This document shows positions 1 through 6,749 of a stretch of DNA of 37,441 bases, in pieces. The position numbers and the translations under genes are program-made. The stretch comes from a virus. The stretch spans positions 1-37,441 of the IMG/VR virus record IMGVR_UViG_3300027743_000058; one strand, 5' to 3'. The stretch's first letter is position 1; each line of letters opens with the position of its first letter. The notes beneath the pieces were generated by a model. It made no database searches. It saw only the letters and a list, made by a program, of their open reading frames with translations, and was not told where the DNA came from.

Positions 1-18
1 ACCAACAGGACCACTGAC

Positions 19-1137
19 ATGCACACCATGCAGATTCAGGACACCGATTTCTTCGCCTTCGTGAAGATGATCTTCAAGGCCAGACGCACCCCCTACATCA
101 AAGGCCCGCCCGGCTCCGGCAAGTCCGCCATGACCGAGGCGCTGGCCCGCGAACTCAACGAATTCTACAAGGATGAGGGCGGCTACGGCTACTTCGAGAT
201 CGACATGTCGAAGGCCAACATTGCCGACTGGCAGGGCTTCCTGATGCCCGAGGATGAGACGATCATCGACGCCGACGGGCAAGAGGTGAAGATCAAGGCC
301 GGCAAGTACACCTATCCGTACTGGGCCTATGACAAGTTCACCGGACGCCCGATGCACACGTTCAAACGTGGCGTCATCGTGTTCGAGGAATGGGCACAGG
401 GCGAGCCGGAAGTGAAGCGCGCCGGGGCGTCGATGATCTACGGCAGGCGCATGGGGCTGTACCACTTCCCCGACTTCGACTGCATCCTGCTTGGCAACCG
501 CGACATTGATCGCGCCGGGGCGACCAAGGAATACGACCATATCATCAACCGGCTCACCATCGCCGAGATGAAGCCGACGCTGAAGAACTTCCTGATCGTC
601 GCGTCGGACTTCGGCATGACGCCGATCACCATGGCGTTCGCCGCCCGCAACACCGACAAGGTGTTCGCAGCCGTCGCGCCCAAGGAACAGGGCGCGTACA
701 TGACGCAGCGCTCGCTGCATGCGCTCGACGACATCGTCAAGGCAGGCATGAGCGAAGGCCGTGATCTGGATGACCCGATCATGCTGATCGCCGCCGCTGG
801 CACTGTCGGCATGGAGGGCGCGACCGACTACATGGCGTTCGCCAAGGCGCGTCATGAAATCCCGACAGTGTCGGAGGTTGTGCGCAACCCGTCAGGATGC
901 CGCATCCCGCACAAGCTCGACCTGATGACCTTCCTTGTCTACGACCTCGCGTCGAAAACCGACAGGGCCAACATCGCGGCTGTCGCCGAGTACATCGCGC
1001 GGCTGCAGTCGGACATGGCGTCGACCTACTTCGACGCGCTCACCCGGCGCGACAAGTCGATGATCAACACCCGTGAGTTCATCGCCTACTCGAAGGCCAA
1101 CCTGAGCCTCACGGCTGCGGTCGCCATGCGCCAGTAG
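19..1137 (+). CDS. MoxR-type AAA+ ATPase
   Basis: A 372-residue AAA+ ATPase of the MoxR/CbbQ-like type. Residues 29-36 read GPPGSGKS, a Walker A motif. Walker B is VIVFEEW, with the acidic pair at about residues 123-124. A sensor-1-like LLGNRD follows, and INRLTIAEM sits where MoxR proteins place the arginine-bearing segment. MoxR ATPases usually work with a von Willebrand factor A (VWA) protein to remodel or load metals into a target, and the next gene encodes exactly such a partner. The ATG at 19 has AGGA eight bases upstream. The substrate in this phage is unknown. The ATPase call is firm; the role is inferred from pairing. Confidence 0.88.
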   Translation: MHTMQIQDTDFFAFVKMIFKARRTPYIKGPPGSGKSAMTEALARELNEFYKDEGGYGYFEIDMSKANIADWQGFLMPEDETIIDADGQEVKIKAGKYTYPYWAYDKFTGRPMHTFKRGVIVFEEWAQGEPEVKRAGASMIYGRRMGLYHFPDFDCILLGNRDIDRAGATKEYDHIINRLTIAEMKPTLKNFLIVASDFGMTPITMAFAARNTDKVFAAVAPKEQGAYMTQRSLHALDDIVKAGMSEGRDLDDPIMLIAAAGTVGMEGATDYMAFAKARHEIPTVSEVVRNPSGCRIPHKLDLMTFLVYDLASKTDRANIAAVAEYIARLQSDMASTYFDALTRRDKSMINTREFIAYSKANLSLTAAVAMRQ

Positions 1138-1150
1138 TTCACGGCTCGGG

Positions 1151-1205
1151 GACATCCGGATGTCGCTCGGGCAAGTCACCGGCAGGGTGGAGGGGCGCAA
1201 CCCCT
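1151..1205. other. Intergenic palindrome and hairpin between the MoxR and VWA genes
   Basis: The 121-bp gap holds a perfect 14-bp palindrome, GACATCCGGATGTC (1151-1164), and a small hairpin, AGGGG-CGCAA-CCCCT (1191-1205). No gene is seen here. The palindrome could be a regulator site; the hairpin could tune translation of the VWA gene. Neither role is shown. Confidence 0.45.
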
Positions 1206-1258
1206 ATGAAGCTCTGTCGGTGGCGGCGCTTAAATTTCAAGAAAGAGGAATCGCTATC

Positions 1259-2551
1259 ATGAACTCGATCATCATGCCGACGAGCGCGCCGCTCGCGTCG
1301 TCGCTGCGCCTCATCAAGCCATCCAGACAGCAGGAGAAGTTCATCCACGACGGGTTGGGCTTCCTGCAGATGACGGCAACCTTCTGGTCGTCGCTGCTCT
1401 ATGGCAGGCTGCCGATACGCTACACCTACGACGTGCCACGGCTGGCGACCGACGCATCCCATGTCTACGTCAACCCGGACGCCCTGCAGGAGGCCAAGTG
1501 GAGCATCGAGAACCGGGCATTCGGTCTGGCGCACGAGGTGTTCCACTACATCCGCAACGACCTGATCATCCGCAAGATGATGCGCGACGCCAACGAGGTG
1601 CCGTGCCCGTCGGGCGCGCTGCCATACGACGACATGCTGTCGAACATGGCGATGGATTACGTCATCAACGCCGCGCTGATCGACGGCAAGGTGGGCGACT
1701 TCCCGCAAGAGGGACTGTTCAACCCATCGCTGAGCGCCAAGGGCATGGAGTCGTGGACCGAGGTCTACGAGAAGCTGTGGCAACAGAAACAGGGCGGCAG
1801 GGGTACAGGTCAGGGGCAAGGGTTCGACCTGCATCTTGAGCCGTCACAGGAGGCCGTCGAGGCGGAGGAAAGGGCTGGTGCGGTCGTCCGTGCCCAAGCC
1901 ATCCAGTCCGCCAAGATGGTCGCCGAGGCGGCGGGCATGGGGGATTTGCCCGCCGCCGTCAAACAACTGATTGGCGAGATCATGACGCCCCAGGTCAAGT
2001 GGCAGGACCATCTGAAGTCCGCCATGCACCGGGCGGCAGGTGAGCCGTCACATGACTGGTCGAAGCTGAATAAGCGGCTGATCAGTCGCCCCGCCCCATG
2101 GGGCAAGATCGCCTTCGCCCGCAAGAGCCACTATGGCTGCGGTCAGGTGGTCGTCATGTACGACACGTCGGGATCATGCATCAACGAAGAGACGCAGACC
2201 AAGTTCTTCACCGAGATGAGCGGCATCGTCGCCGACCTCAACCCGGCTGAACTGGTCGTCATCTGGTGCGATGCCGAGGTGCAGCGCATCGACCGCCTTG
2301 AGGAACCGACCGACCTTGAGACGCTGCGCATGGAGATCAACGAACTGGGCGGCGCGCCGGGAGGTGGCGGCACGGACTTCCGTCCCGCCTTCCAGTGGGT
2401 CAGGGACGAACATCTCGAACCCGACATGGTGGTCTTTTTGACCGATACCTACGGGATATTCCCGCAAGAGGTGCCGGATTACCCGGTCATCTGGTGCTCG
2501 CTGATCGCCAATCCGCGGGTGCCGTGGGGCGAGGTGGTCGAGATCGACTAG
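1259..2551 (+). CDS. DUF2201-type metallopeptidase-like/VWA-like protein
   Basis: A 430-residue protein with two parts. The N-terminal half carries HEVFH (H92, E93, H96), the HExxH zinc motif of the putative metallopeptidase domain in DUF2201 proteins. The C-terminal half is VWA-like, with a MIDAS motif DTSGS starting at D302, a downstream GGGTDF threonine segment and LTDTYG. Proteins of this architecture are classically encoded next to MoxR ATPases, as here. The ATG at 1259 was chosen because AAGAGGAA lies just upstream; an in-frame start at 1160 would add 33 unconvincing residues. It probably forms an ATPase-VWA complex with the preceding gene product, whose target is unknown. Confidence 0.87.
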   Translation: MNSIIMPTSAPLASSLRLIKPSRQQEKFIHDGLGFLQMTATFWSSLLYGRLPIRYTYDVPRLATDASHVYVNPDALQEAKWSIENRAFGLAHEVFHYIRNDLIIRKMMRDANEVPCPSGALPYDDMLSNMAMDYVINAALIDGKVGDFPQEGLFNPSLSAKGMESWTEVYEKLWQQKQGGRGTGQGQGFDLHLEPSQEAVEAEERAGAVVRAQAIQSAKMVAEAAGMGDLPAAVKQLIGEIMTPQVKWQDHLKSAMHRAAGEPSHDWSKLNKRLISRPAPWGKIAFARKSHYGCGQVVVMYDTSGSCINEETQTKFFTEMSGIVADLNPAELVVIWCDAEVQRIDRLEEPTDLETLRMEINELGGAPGGGGTDFRPAFQWVRDEHLEPDMVVFLTDTYGIFPQEVPDYPVIWCSLIANPRVPWGEVVEID

Positions 2552-2705
2552 GGGTAAAGCGCTTAGCACTTTACCCAAAAGTTTGGAGCGGGGGCTGTAG
2601 ACCCCATCAGTGTAAAGAGAACCCCGCTCTTGGCCGGTGCCCCCGGTGCGACTTGAATCATCCCGCCGGGGGCAGAGGCCTAACCAACAGAAAGGACCAA
2701 ACGAA
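2552..2705. other. Highly structured non-coding gap
   Basis: This 154-bp stretch has three consecutive perfect inverted repeats. They are GGGTAAAG/CTTTACCC (2552-2559/2569-2576), GAGCGGGG/CCCCGCTC (2586-2593/2622-2629) and GCCCCCGG/CCGGGGGC (2639-2646/2666-2673). The loop of the second contains a competing hairpin, GGGG-CTGTAGA-CCCC (2591-2605). The first hairpin begins right after the VWA stop codon and may end that transcript, though there is no U-run. No open reading frame of gene-like character was seen. It may be a terminator plus processed leader, or a small structured RNA. Confidence 0.5.
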
Positions 2706-3062
2706 ATGTACGAAAGTCATTCCGAAAGGCTGCGCATGGAGGCGGCGCTCTGTCTCTGGGAAGCCATGCTGGATACCCGTCTGGACGACGATGCCTACCA
2801 TCGCTCGCCGCAATGGCAGGTCGACATGTCCACCGAGTGGGCCAACCACGGCACGGTCGAGATGCGGCAGCGCGCTATCATGCTGGCGCCGCTGGTGCTC
2901 GATGTCTGGGATTTGCTCACCGAAGAGGAGCAGGAACAGTGCGTGCCCTACGACTGGGATTTCGTGCCGACCGTGCTCGCCGAGCATTGGGAGCATCCCG
3001 ATGCCGGGTGCCTCACCATCGCGGCCAACATCCGCAAGCTGCTGAAGGACAAACCGGCATGA
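2706..3062 (+). CDS. Hypothetical phage protein, 118 aa
   Basis: Not recognised. The product is acidic and tryptophan-rich (CLWEAML, QWQVDMSTEW, VWDLL, DWDFV, EHWEHP), with no clear domain, membrane segment or signal peptide. The ATG at 2706 has AAAGGA about nine bases upstream, which favours it over the in-frame codon at 2637. It opens a run of small genes joined by ATGA overlaps, so it probably heads an operon of early accessory functions such as host takeover or anti-defence factors. That role is inference from position and size only. Confidence 0.72.
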   Translation: MYESHSERLRMEAALCLWEAMLDTRLDDDAYHRSPQWQVDMSTEWANHGTVEMRQRAIMLAPLVLDVWDLLTEEEQEQCVPYDWDFVPTVLAEHWEHPDAGCLTIAANIRKLLKDKPA

Positions 3063-3319
3063 AACCGTGGCACGTCGGCGGCTTCGCCAATATCCGTCAA
3101 TCACGAGATGAGAAAGCAAAAGCAATGAACTGGGAAACATGGATGGCCGAGGCGCACAAGGCCGGTGAGCATTACTGGGCATACCGGGAGTTCGTCATGG
3201 ACAACCCGGATGGTGCACGCGCGGCCTTCGAGGCGGGCATGGACCCGTATGAATACATCAAGAGCGAAGGCCAGCGGCTCGACCTGCACGAGTTCGGGCC
3301 TGCATGGGGAGGTTGGTAA
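3059..3319 (+). CDS. Hypothetical small protein, 86 aa
   Basis: Not recognised. The ATG at 3059 overlaps the previous stop as ATGA and has AAGGA nine bases upstream. An internal ATG at 3125 would give a 64-residue product beginning MNWETWMAEA and is a real alternative, because the first 22 residues look less protein-like. The body is a short acidic, aromatic protein (AHKAGEHYWAYREF, DPYEYIKSEG) ending in AWGGW. It lies in the coupled small-gene chain. Confidence 0.65.
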   Translation: MKPWHVGGFANIRQSRDEKAKAMNWETWMAEAHKAGEHYWAYREFVMDNPDGARAAFEAGMDPYEYIKSEGQRLDLHEFGPAWGGW

Positions 3320-3493
3320 ATGACCCACCGTGAGATCAGTCGCGCAGCCGACAGCCTAGACGCTGTGCTGCGCGACATCTTCCGGCTCAAGGAAGAAGAG
3401 ACTGATCGTCTGATCGAGGCGATCAAGGACCTTGCCGAGCAGGTCGCTGACAACGAGATCGACCGGCTGTTCAACAGAGGAGATTACCGATGA
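3320..3493 (+). CDS. Hypothetical small helical protein, 57 aa
   Basis: A short gene beginning one base after the previous stop (TAA ATG) and ending in an ATGA overlap with the next gene. The product begins MTHREISRAADSLD and is almost entirely charged and helical (FRLKEEETDRLIEAIKDLAE). That is compatible with a small coiled coil or an oligomerising regulator. No family was recognised. The tight spacing on both sides and clean codon use support it as a real gene. Confidence 0.68.
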   Translation: MTHREISRAADSLDAVLRDIFRLKEEETDRLIEAIKDLAEQVADNEIDRLFNRGDYR

Positions 3494-3720
3494 GCAAACA
3501 AGTCGAAGCAGCATGGCAACTCGTAAGCGAGCTTGCCAGCATCAGTACGCCAGAAGAGCAGTTCGAGCGGCTGAAGAACGAGGATGGCGTCGTCGATAAC
3601 GACGGCATGATCTACGAGGACGCCGACGAGATGATCTCGGACATGAGCGACGACCAGTTGGTGGAAGCCTTTGCAGCCTTCATGGAGTTCGTTAGCCGGG
3701 CCAAGGAGATCGTGAAATGA
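3490..3720 (+). CDS. Hypothetical acidic protein, 76 aa
   Basis: Not recognised. The product is very acidic (NEDGVVDNDGMIYEDADE) with a helical C-terminus. GAGGAG lies eight bases before the ATG at 3490, which overlaps the preceding stop as ATGA. Small acidic phage proteins of this kind sometimes act as inhibitors of host DNA-binding enzymes, but nothing in this sequence proves that. Part of the coupled small-gene chain. Confidence 0.72.
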   Translation: MSKQVEAAWQLVSELASISTPEEQFERLKNEDGVVDNDGMIYEDADEMISDMSDDQLVEAFAAFMEFVSRAKEIVK

Positions 3721-3923
3721 AGGAGTTCGCATTCGACATCGTGCTCAACGCTGTGGTGCGGGTTCATGCCAACACCGAATCGGAAGCACGTAAGAAGCTG
3801 GAACGGCTCGATGCCGTGGACCTGAACAGACGTTTCGAGGACCTGCAGATCACCGAGGCCAGCCTTCGCGAGGATGGTGAGTATGGCGTCGTGCTGTTCG
3901 AGATCGATGGAGAACCAGTGTGA
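3717..3923 (+). CDS. Hypothetical protein, 68 aa
   Basis: Not recognised. The product begins MKEFAFDIVLNAVVRVHAN and looks like a small alpha/beta protein: an N-terminal strand, then ESEARKKLERLD helix, then strand. That is reminiscent of small phage proteins built on one beta-alpha-beta unit. AAGGAG stands about nine bases upstream, and the start overlaps the previous stop as ATGA. Confidence 0.7.
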   Translation: MKEFAFDIVLNAVVRVHANTESEARKKLERLDAVDLNRRFEDLQITEASLREDGEYGVVLFEIDGEPV

Positions 3924-4102
3924 ACATCATGGTCATCAAGTTCGAGTTCGGCTGGCGTCTGGTGCGCAACCACAAGCGCATCGAGGCGTGGAAGCAGGAC
4001 AAGCTGCTGCACATTTTCCCGACATGGATGGAGGCCATCGCCTTCATGGACAGTATCGAAGACGAGCCGGTGAAGGCCGAGCAACACCAGACAATGCAAT
4101 AG
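3920..4102 (+). CDS. Hypothetical protein, 60 aa (GTG start)
   Basis: Not recognised. The GTG at 3920 overlaps the previous stop (GTGA) and has GGAG seven bases upstream; an ATG three codons later is the alternative. The product has a basic N-terminal half (FGWRLVRNHKRIEAWKQDK) and a short acidic C-terminal half. No membrane segment is visible. Confidence 0.65.
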   Translation: MNIMVIKFEFGWRLVRNHKRIEAWKQDKLLHIFPTWMEAIAFMDSIEDEPVKAEQHQTMQ

Positions 4103-4112
4103 GACCAAGCAA

Positions 4113-4244
4113 ATGGGCATCACCAGACGTGAAGCAAAACGCATCGTGAAGACGATCATCAAGAACTACGAGGCTGGCGACGACGACGAGACACTGGCGT
4201 GGTGGCTGCAACGGGAGATCGAAGAACTGGGACGAAAGAAATGA
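4113..4244 (+). CDS. Hypothetical small protein, 43 aa
   Basis: A short gene beginning MGITRREAKRIVKTII and ending in GRKK. AGGA lies nine bases upstream of the ATG at 4113, and the stop overlaps the next start (ATGA). The product is helical, with basic ends around an acidic middle (EAGDDDE). No family was recognised. Context and coupling are the main support. Confidence 0.62.
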   Translation: MGITRREAKRIVKTIIKNYEAGDDDETLAWWLQREIEELGRKK

Positions 4245-4420
4245 CCAACAGATTCTACAAGGTGCTGACCGAGAAGGGTCTGCGATTCATCGTGCTCAAT
4301 GCCGACAATCCGGAACACGTTCAGGCAGCGAAGATCGAACTCAGGCGGCGCAACCTAGCCATCGGCTCGCGCTACCAGATCACCCCCCGCACCATCGATG
4401 GCTACGAGAAGGACCGCTGA
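4241..4420 (+). CDS. Hypothetical small basic protein, 59 aa
   Basis: Begins MTNRFYKVLTEKGLRFIVLN and is basic overall (KIELRRRNLAIGSRYQI). The ATG at 4241 overlaps the stop of the 43-residue gene. No recognised family. The charge would allow nucleic acid contact, but no motif shows it. Confidence 0.66.
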   Translation: MTNRFYKVLTEKGLRFIVLNADNPEHVQAAKIELRRRNLAIGSRYQITPRTIDGYEKDR

Positions 4421-4421
4421 G

Positions 4422-4652
4422 ATGAAAACTTACAGAGTTAATGACCTGCTCGACATGCTGTACAAATCGGCCGTCGAAGATTGTGTCGATGCGCCGGGTG
4501 TCATGACGACCGGCTGGGCGCAGCTCGGCAACGTGCGCTGCGCCTATTATCCGAATTCCAAACGCCACCAGTGGTTCATACGAAGCGGATCAGCGACGCT
4601 GGGCGGAGTCACAGCGCTGCTGGACGTACTGCTGTATGAGCTAAACTCATGA
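4422..4652 (+). CDS. Hypothetical protein, 76 aa
   Basis: Not recognised. The ATG at 4422 has AAGGA eight bases upstream and directly follows the previous stop. The product begins MKTYRVNDLLDMLYKSAVED. It has a central aromatic/basic stretch (YYPNSKRHQWFIRSG) and a hydrophobic C-terminal helix (TALLDVLLYELNS). It ends in an ATGA overlap with the next gene. Confidence 0.66.
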   Translation: MKTYRVNDLLDMLYKSAVEDCVDAPGVMTTGWAQLGNVRCAYYPNSKRHQWFIRSGSATLGGVTALLDVLLYELNS

Positions 4653-5272
4653 TGCTCGGAGAGATGCTTGTGCAGGGCAAGCCGCCCGCCAAGATGATCA
4701 AGGCATTGTCGGTCATCGCATCGACGATGCACCAGAAGTTCGACGAGCAGGGGTTCGGGTCACGCACGGCGTGCATCCTGTGCTCGCTGGCGGTGCGCGA
4801 TTTCTTCCGCCGCATCGGCTACACCGACGCCCAGATGACGCCGGTCTACCTGATGATGGAAGCTCGCGATTCCGAGGGCCAGGTCATTCACAGCCTTGGC
4901 GTCGGCGACCACGCCAATGCCGGGCAGGCGAAGCCGGATGGCGATGGCTGGGACGGCCATGTCTGCGTCCGCGTTCCCAAGCTGAGCTACTTGGTGGACA
5001 CCACGCTCTACCAGACAATCCGTCCGCCATGGGCGGCCTTGCCGGGGATGATCGCCCTGCCATACGAGCGCGACCCGGAGAACAAGCTGTTCGGGCTGAC
5101 GCCGATGGCGAAGCTCGGCAACAGCGACGATTACGGCAACACCTTCCGCATGGCGTGGCTGGAGCAGATGCACAACGAGGGCTGGCGCAAGGCGCCCGAC
5201 CGCGCCATCGAGCGGCGGCGTAACGTCGTCAACGCGATGGTGAAACGATTCGGACCATGGAGGGACAGATGA
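4649..5272 (+). CDS. Hypothetical 207-aa protein, possible papain/transglutaminase-like fold
   Basis: The order of residues resembles a transglutaminase/papain-like triad. A cysteine-containing helix (SRTACILCSLAVRDFF, about residues 38-53) is followed by GHVCVRV with a histidine preceding a strand, and then YLVDTTLYQ with an aspartate. This resembles the C, then H, then D/N pattern of that superfamily, where H-V-x-V and L-V-D-x-T segments are typical. It is a by-eye pattern, not a proven homology. If correct, the protein could be a cysteine protease or amidase-like host-takeover factor. It is the largest gene of the small-gene chain and is coupled on both sides. Confidence 0.6.
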   Translation: MMLGEMLVQGKPPAKMIKALSVIASTMHQKFDEQGFGSRTACILCSLAVRDFFRRIGYTDAQMTPVYLMMEARDSEGQVIHSLGVGDHANAGQAKPDGDGWDGHVCVRVPKLSYLVDTTLYQTIRPPWAALPGMIALPYERDPENKLFGLTPMAKLGNSDDYGNTFRMAWLEQMHNEGWRKAPDRAIERRRNVVNAMVKRFGPWRDR

Positions 5273-5601
5273 GATCGAAACCGGTCGTCTACTTAGCCGG
5301 CAAGACGCATGGCGAATTTCAGGCCGCCTACTACACCGTGCGGCTGAAGCAACTCGGCCGCATGGAGAACGAGGGCATCCACTACACCGTCGAGGTGTTC
5401 CACAAATTCATGCGCGTCGAGCTGAAACTGTTCGACCGCTGGGAGGATGCGCTTGCCCATTACGATCACTGGGTCAAGGAGAAGCTACCGGTGCAGATCG
5501 CGCTGGAAGCGCTCGGGCATGCCGGGCCGCTATCATCGGCCATCGTTGACGGCCAGCATCGGGTCCATGCGCAAGTAATGCAATTGACCCCCCTTGCGTA
5601 A
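5269..5601 (+). CDS. Hypothetical protein, 110 aa
   Basis: Not recognised. The ATG at 5269 overlaps the previous stop (ATGA) and has GGAGGG just upstream; an in-frame ATG at 5257 is less likely. The product starts MRSKPVVYLAGKTHGEFQAA and has histidine-rich helices (FHKFMRVELKLFDRWEDALAHYDHW). The stop codon lies inside a candidate regulatory motif (5598-5610), and a related motif copy lies within the last codons. This gene therefore ends the small-gene operon at the next control region. Confidence 0.66.
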   Translation: MRSKPVVYLAGKTHGEFQAAYYTVRLKQLGRMENEGIHYTVEVFHKFMRVELKLFDRWEDALAHYDHWVKEKLPVQIALEALGHAGPLSSAIVDGQHRVHAQVMQLTPLA

Positions 5602-5610
5602 CACAATTGA
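5575..5610 (+). promoter_or_regulatory. Tandem GTAAC-type motifs before the ParB-like genes
   Basis: Two related elements lie 23 bp apart: GTAATGCAATTGA (5575-5587) and GTAACACAATTGA (5598-5610). The second also occurs upstream of three other transcription units in this arm. TTGCGT (5594-5599) followed after 17 bp by TATGTA (5617-5622) would also make an acceptable sigma-70-like promoter. The elements may be a phage promoter, an operator pair, or both. Confidence 0.55.
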
Positions 5611-5686
5611 ATTGGCTATGTAGGGGATGCACCGCCCGAACGCCGGTCATTGGGACCGACTGGGCAAAGCGAGAAAGGACTACCCG

Positions 5687-6691
5687 ATGGCTGATAAAGC
5701 CAATGCTGGTACTGCGGCCTGGCAACCGCGTTTCGCCCTCGATCTTTCCACCGCGCGTGGCAAGGCATTCGAGGAAATCACCACCGACTTCGAGAACTGG
5801 AGGAAGGAGCATCCGCTCCCGCCTCTCGATCTCACTGATGGCTGGCACACGATAACCCCGGAGAAGGCTGAGCAGCTGCTCAAGCACAATCCTGTCGGGG
5901 CCAATCGCAAGGCCAACCTGGGGACGGTGCTTTACTACGCAGCGCAGATGAAGCGCGGCGACTGGCCGAAGACGGGCCAGCCGCTGATCTTCAAGGAGAA
6001 CGGCGACCTTGCCGACGGTCAGCACCGTCTGTGGGCGTCGTATCTCGCCGGGGTGACGTTCATCACGTTCGTCGTCACCAACGTGCCCGATCATCCGCGT
6101 CTGTTCGCCTACATCGACAACGGCAAAGCGCGTAGCGCCGCCAATGCGTTGCAGACGGCAGGGATGAACGGCGTGTCGCCGTTGATCGTCAAGGCTCTCG
6201 ACTATGCCTATGCATATGAGCATGGCCTGTTCACGGTCAACTCGGTCCAGAAACGCGAGCGCATGTCGCCCGTGCAGTATCTGGACAGTCTCGAAGCGCA
6301 TCCGCATGCCCGCATGGCAGCCAAGCTCGCCGTGTCGGACTTCGCGGAAGCGTCAGAACTGGCGAATCGCGAAGTCGTTGCCTTCGCAACGATGGAGATC
6401 ATCACCAGCTTTGGTGAGGATATTGCCGAACAGTTCATGAATCAGCTGGGCGGCATCGAGGAAACCGAGGACGGCGGTCCCATCGACGCACTGCGCAAGC
6501 TCCTGCAGAAGGACGCCACCAAGCTGAAGGACCAGATGAAGACCCATCAGAAGCTGGGCAACCTCATCAAGGCCTTCAACCTGTGGATCGTCAACGAACA
6601 GCCCAAGAAGAACTGGTCGCTGCGCGTCGACGAGAACTTCCCGCGCTTTGCCGAGCCGGCGGAGCCGGAACTGTCGGAAGCTGCCGAGTAA
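5687..6691 (+). CDS. ParB/sulfiredoxin-fold phage protein (first of two)
   Basis: A 334-residue protein. Its central part has the signature of ParB/sulfiredoxin-like proteins: GQPLIFKENGDLADGQHRLWASYLAGV, in which DGQHRLWA corresponds to the conserved nucleotide-binding and catalytic loop of that fold. It continues with FVVTNV and FAYIDNGKARSAANAL. A long helical C-terminus follows. Members found in phages and mobile elements are often annotated as ParB-like or left hypothetical, and no helix-turn-helix is obvious here. The ATG at 5687 has AGAAAGGA seven bases upstream. The gene is first in a unit controlled by the tandem motifs at 5575-5610. A DNA-modification, partition or nuclease role is possible but unproven. 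Confidence 0.72.
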   Translation: MADKANAGTAAWQPRFALDLSTARGKAFEEITTDFENWRKEHPLPPLDLTDGWHTITPEKAEQLLKHNPVGANRKANLGTVLYYAAQMKRGDWPKTGQPLIFKENGDLADGQHRLWASYLAGVTFITFVVTNVPDHPRLFAYIDNGKARSAANALQTAGMNGVSPLIVKALDYAYAYEHGLFTVNSVQKRERMSPVQYLDSLEAHPHARMAAKLAVSDFAEASELANREVVAFATMEIITSFGEDIAEQFMNQLGGIEETEDGGPIDALRKLLQKDATKLKDQMKTHQKLGNLIKAFNLWIVNEQPKKNWSLRVDENFPRFAEPAEPELSEAAE

Positions 6692-6700
6692 GGTGGTGAG

Positions 6701-6724
6701 GGGAGGGGCGCCAATGCCCCTCCC
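6701..6724 (+). terminator. Strong GC hairpin after the first ParB-like gene
   Basis: A 9-bp perfect stem, GGGAGGGGC (6701-6709) with GCCCCTCCC (6716-6724), has a 6-nt loop and starts ten bases after the stop codon. Only a weak T-rich tail (TGTCTGTTTATC) follows. It is therefore either a partial terminator or an mRNA-stabilising hairpin between two related genes. Confidence 0.5.
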
Positions 6725-6749
6725 TGTCTGTTTATCAGGGGTAATAATC

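Noticed and set aside
2563-2680. tRNA (CTGTAGA resembles a tyrosine anticodon loop; TTCAAGTC-like segment on the minus strand)
   Set aside because: No acceptor, D-arm or T-arm pairing of correct length surrounds either piece. The stems present are incompatible with a cloverleaf.
5627-5686. Upstream start of the first ParB-like gene at 5627
   Set aside because: Its only purine-rich stretch directly touches the ATG. The ATG at 5687 has AGAAAGGA at correct spacing, and the extra 20 residues do not look conserved.
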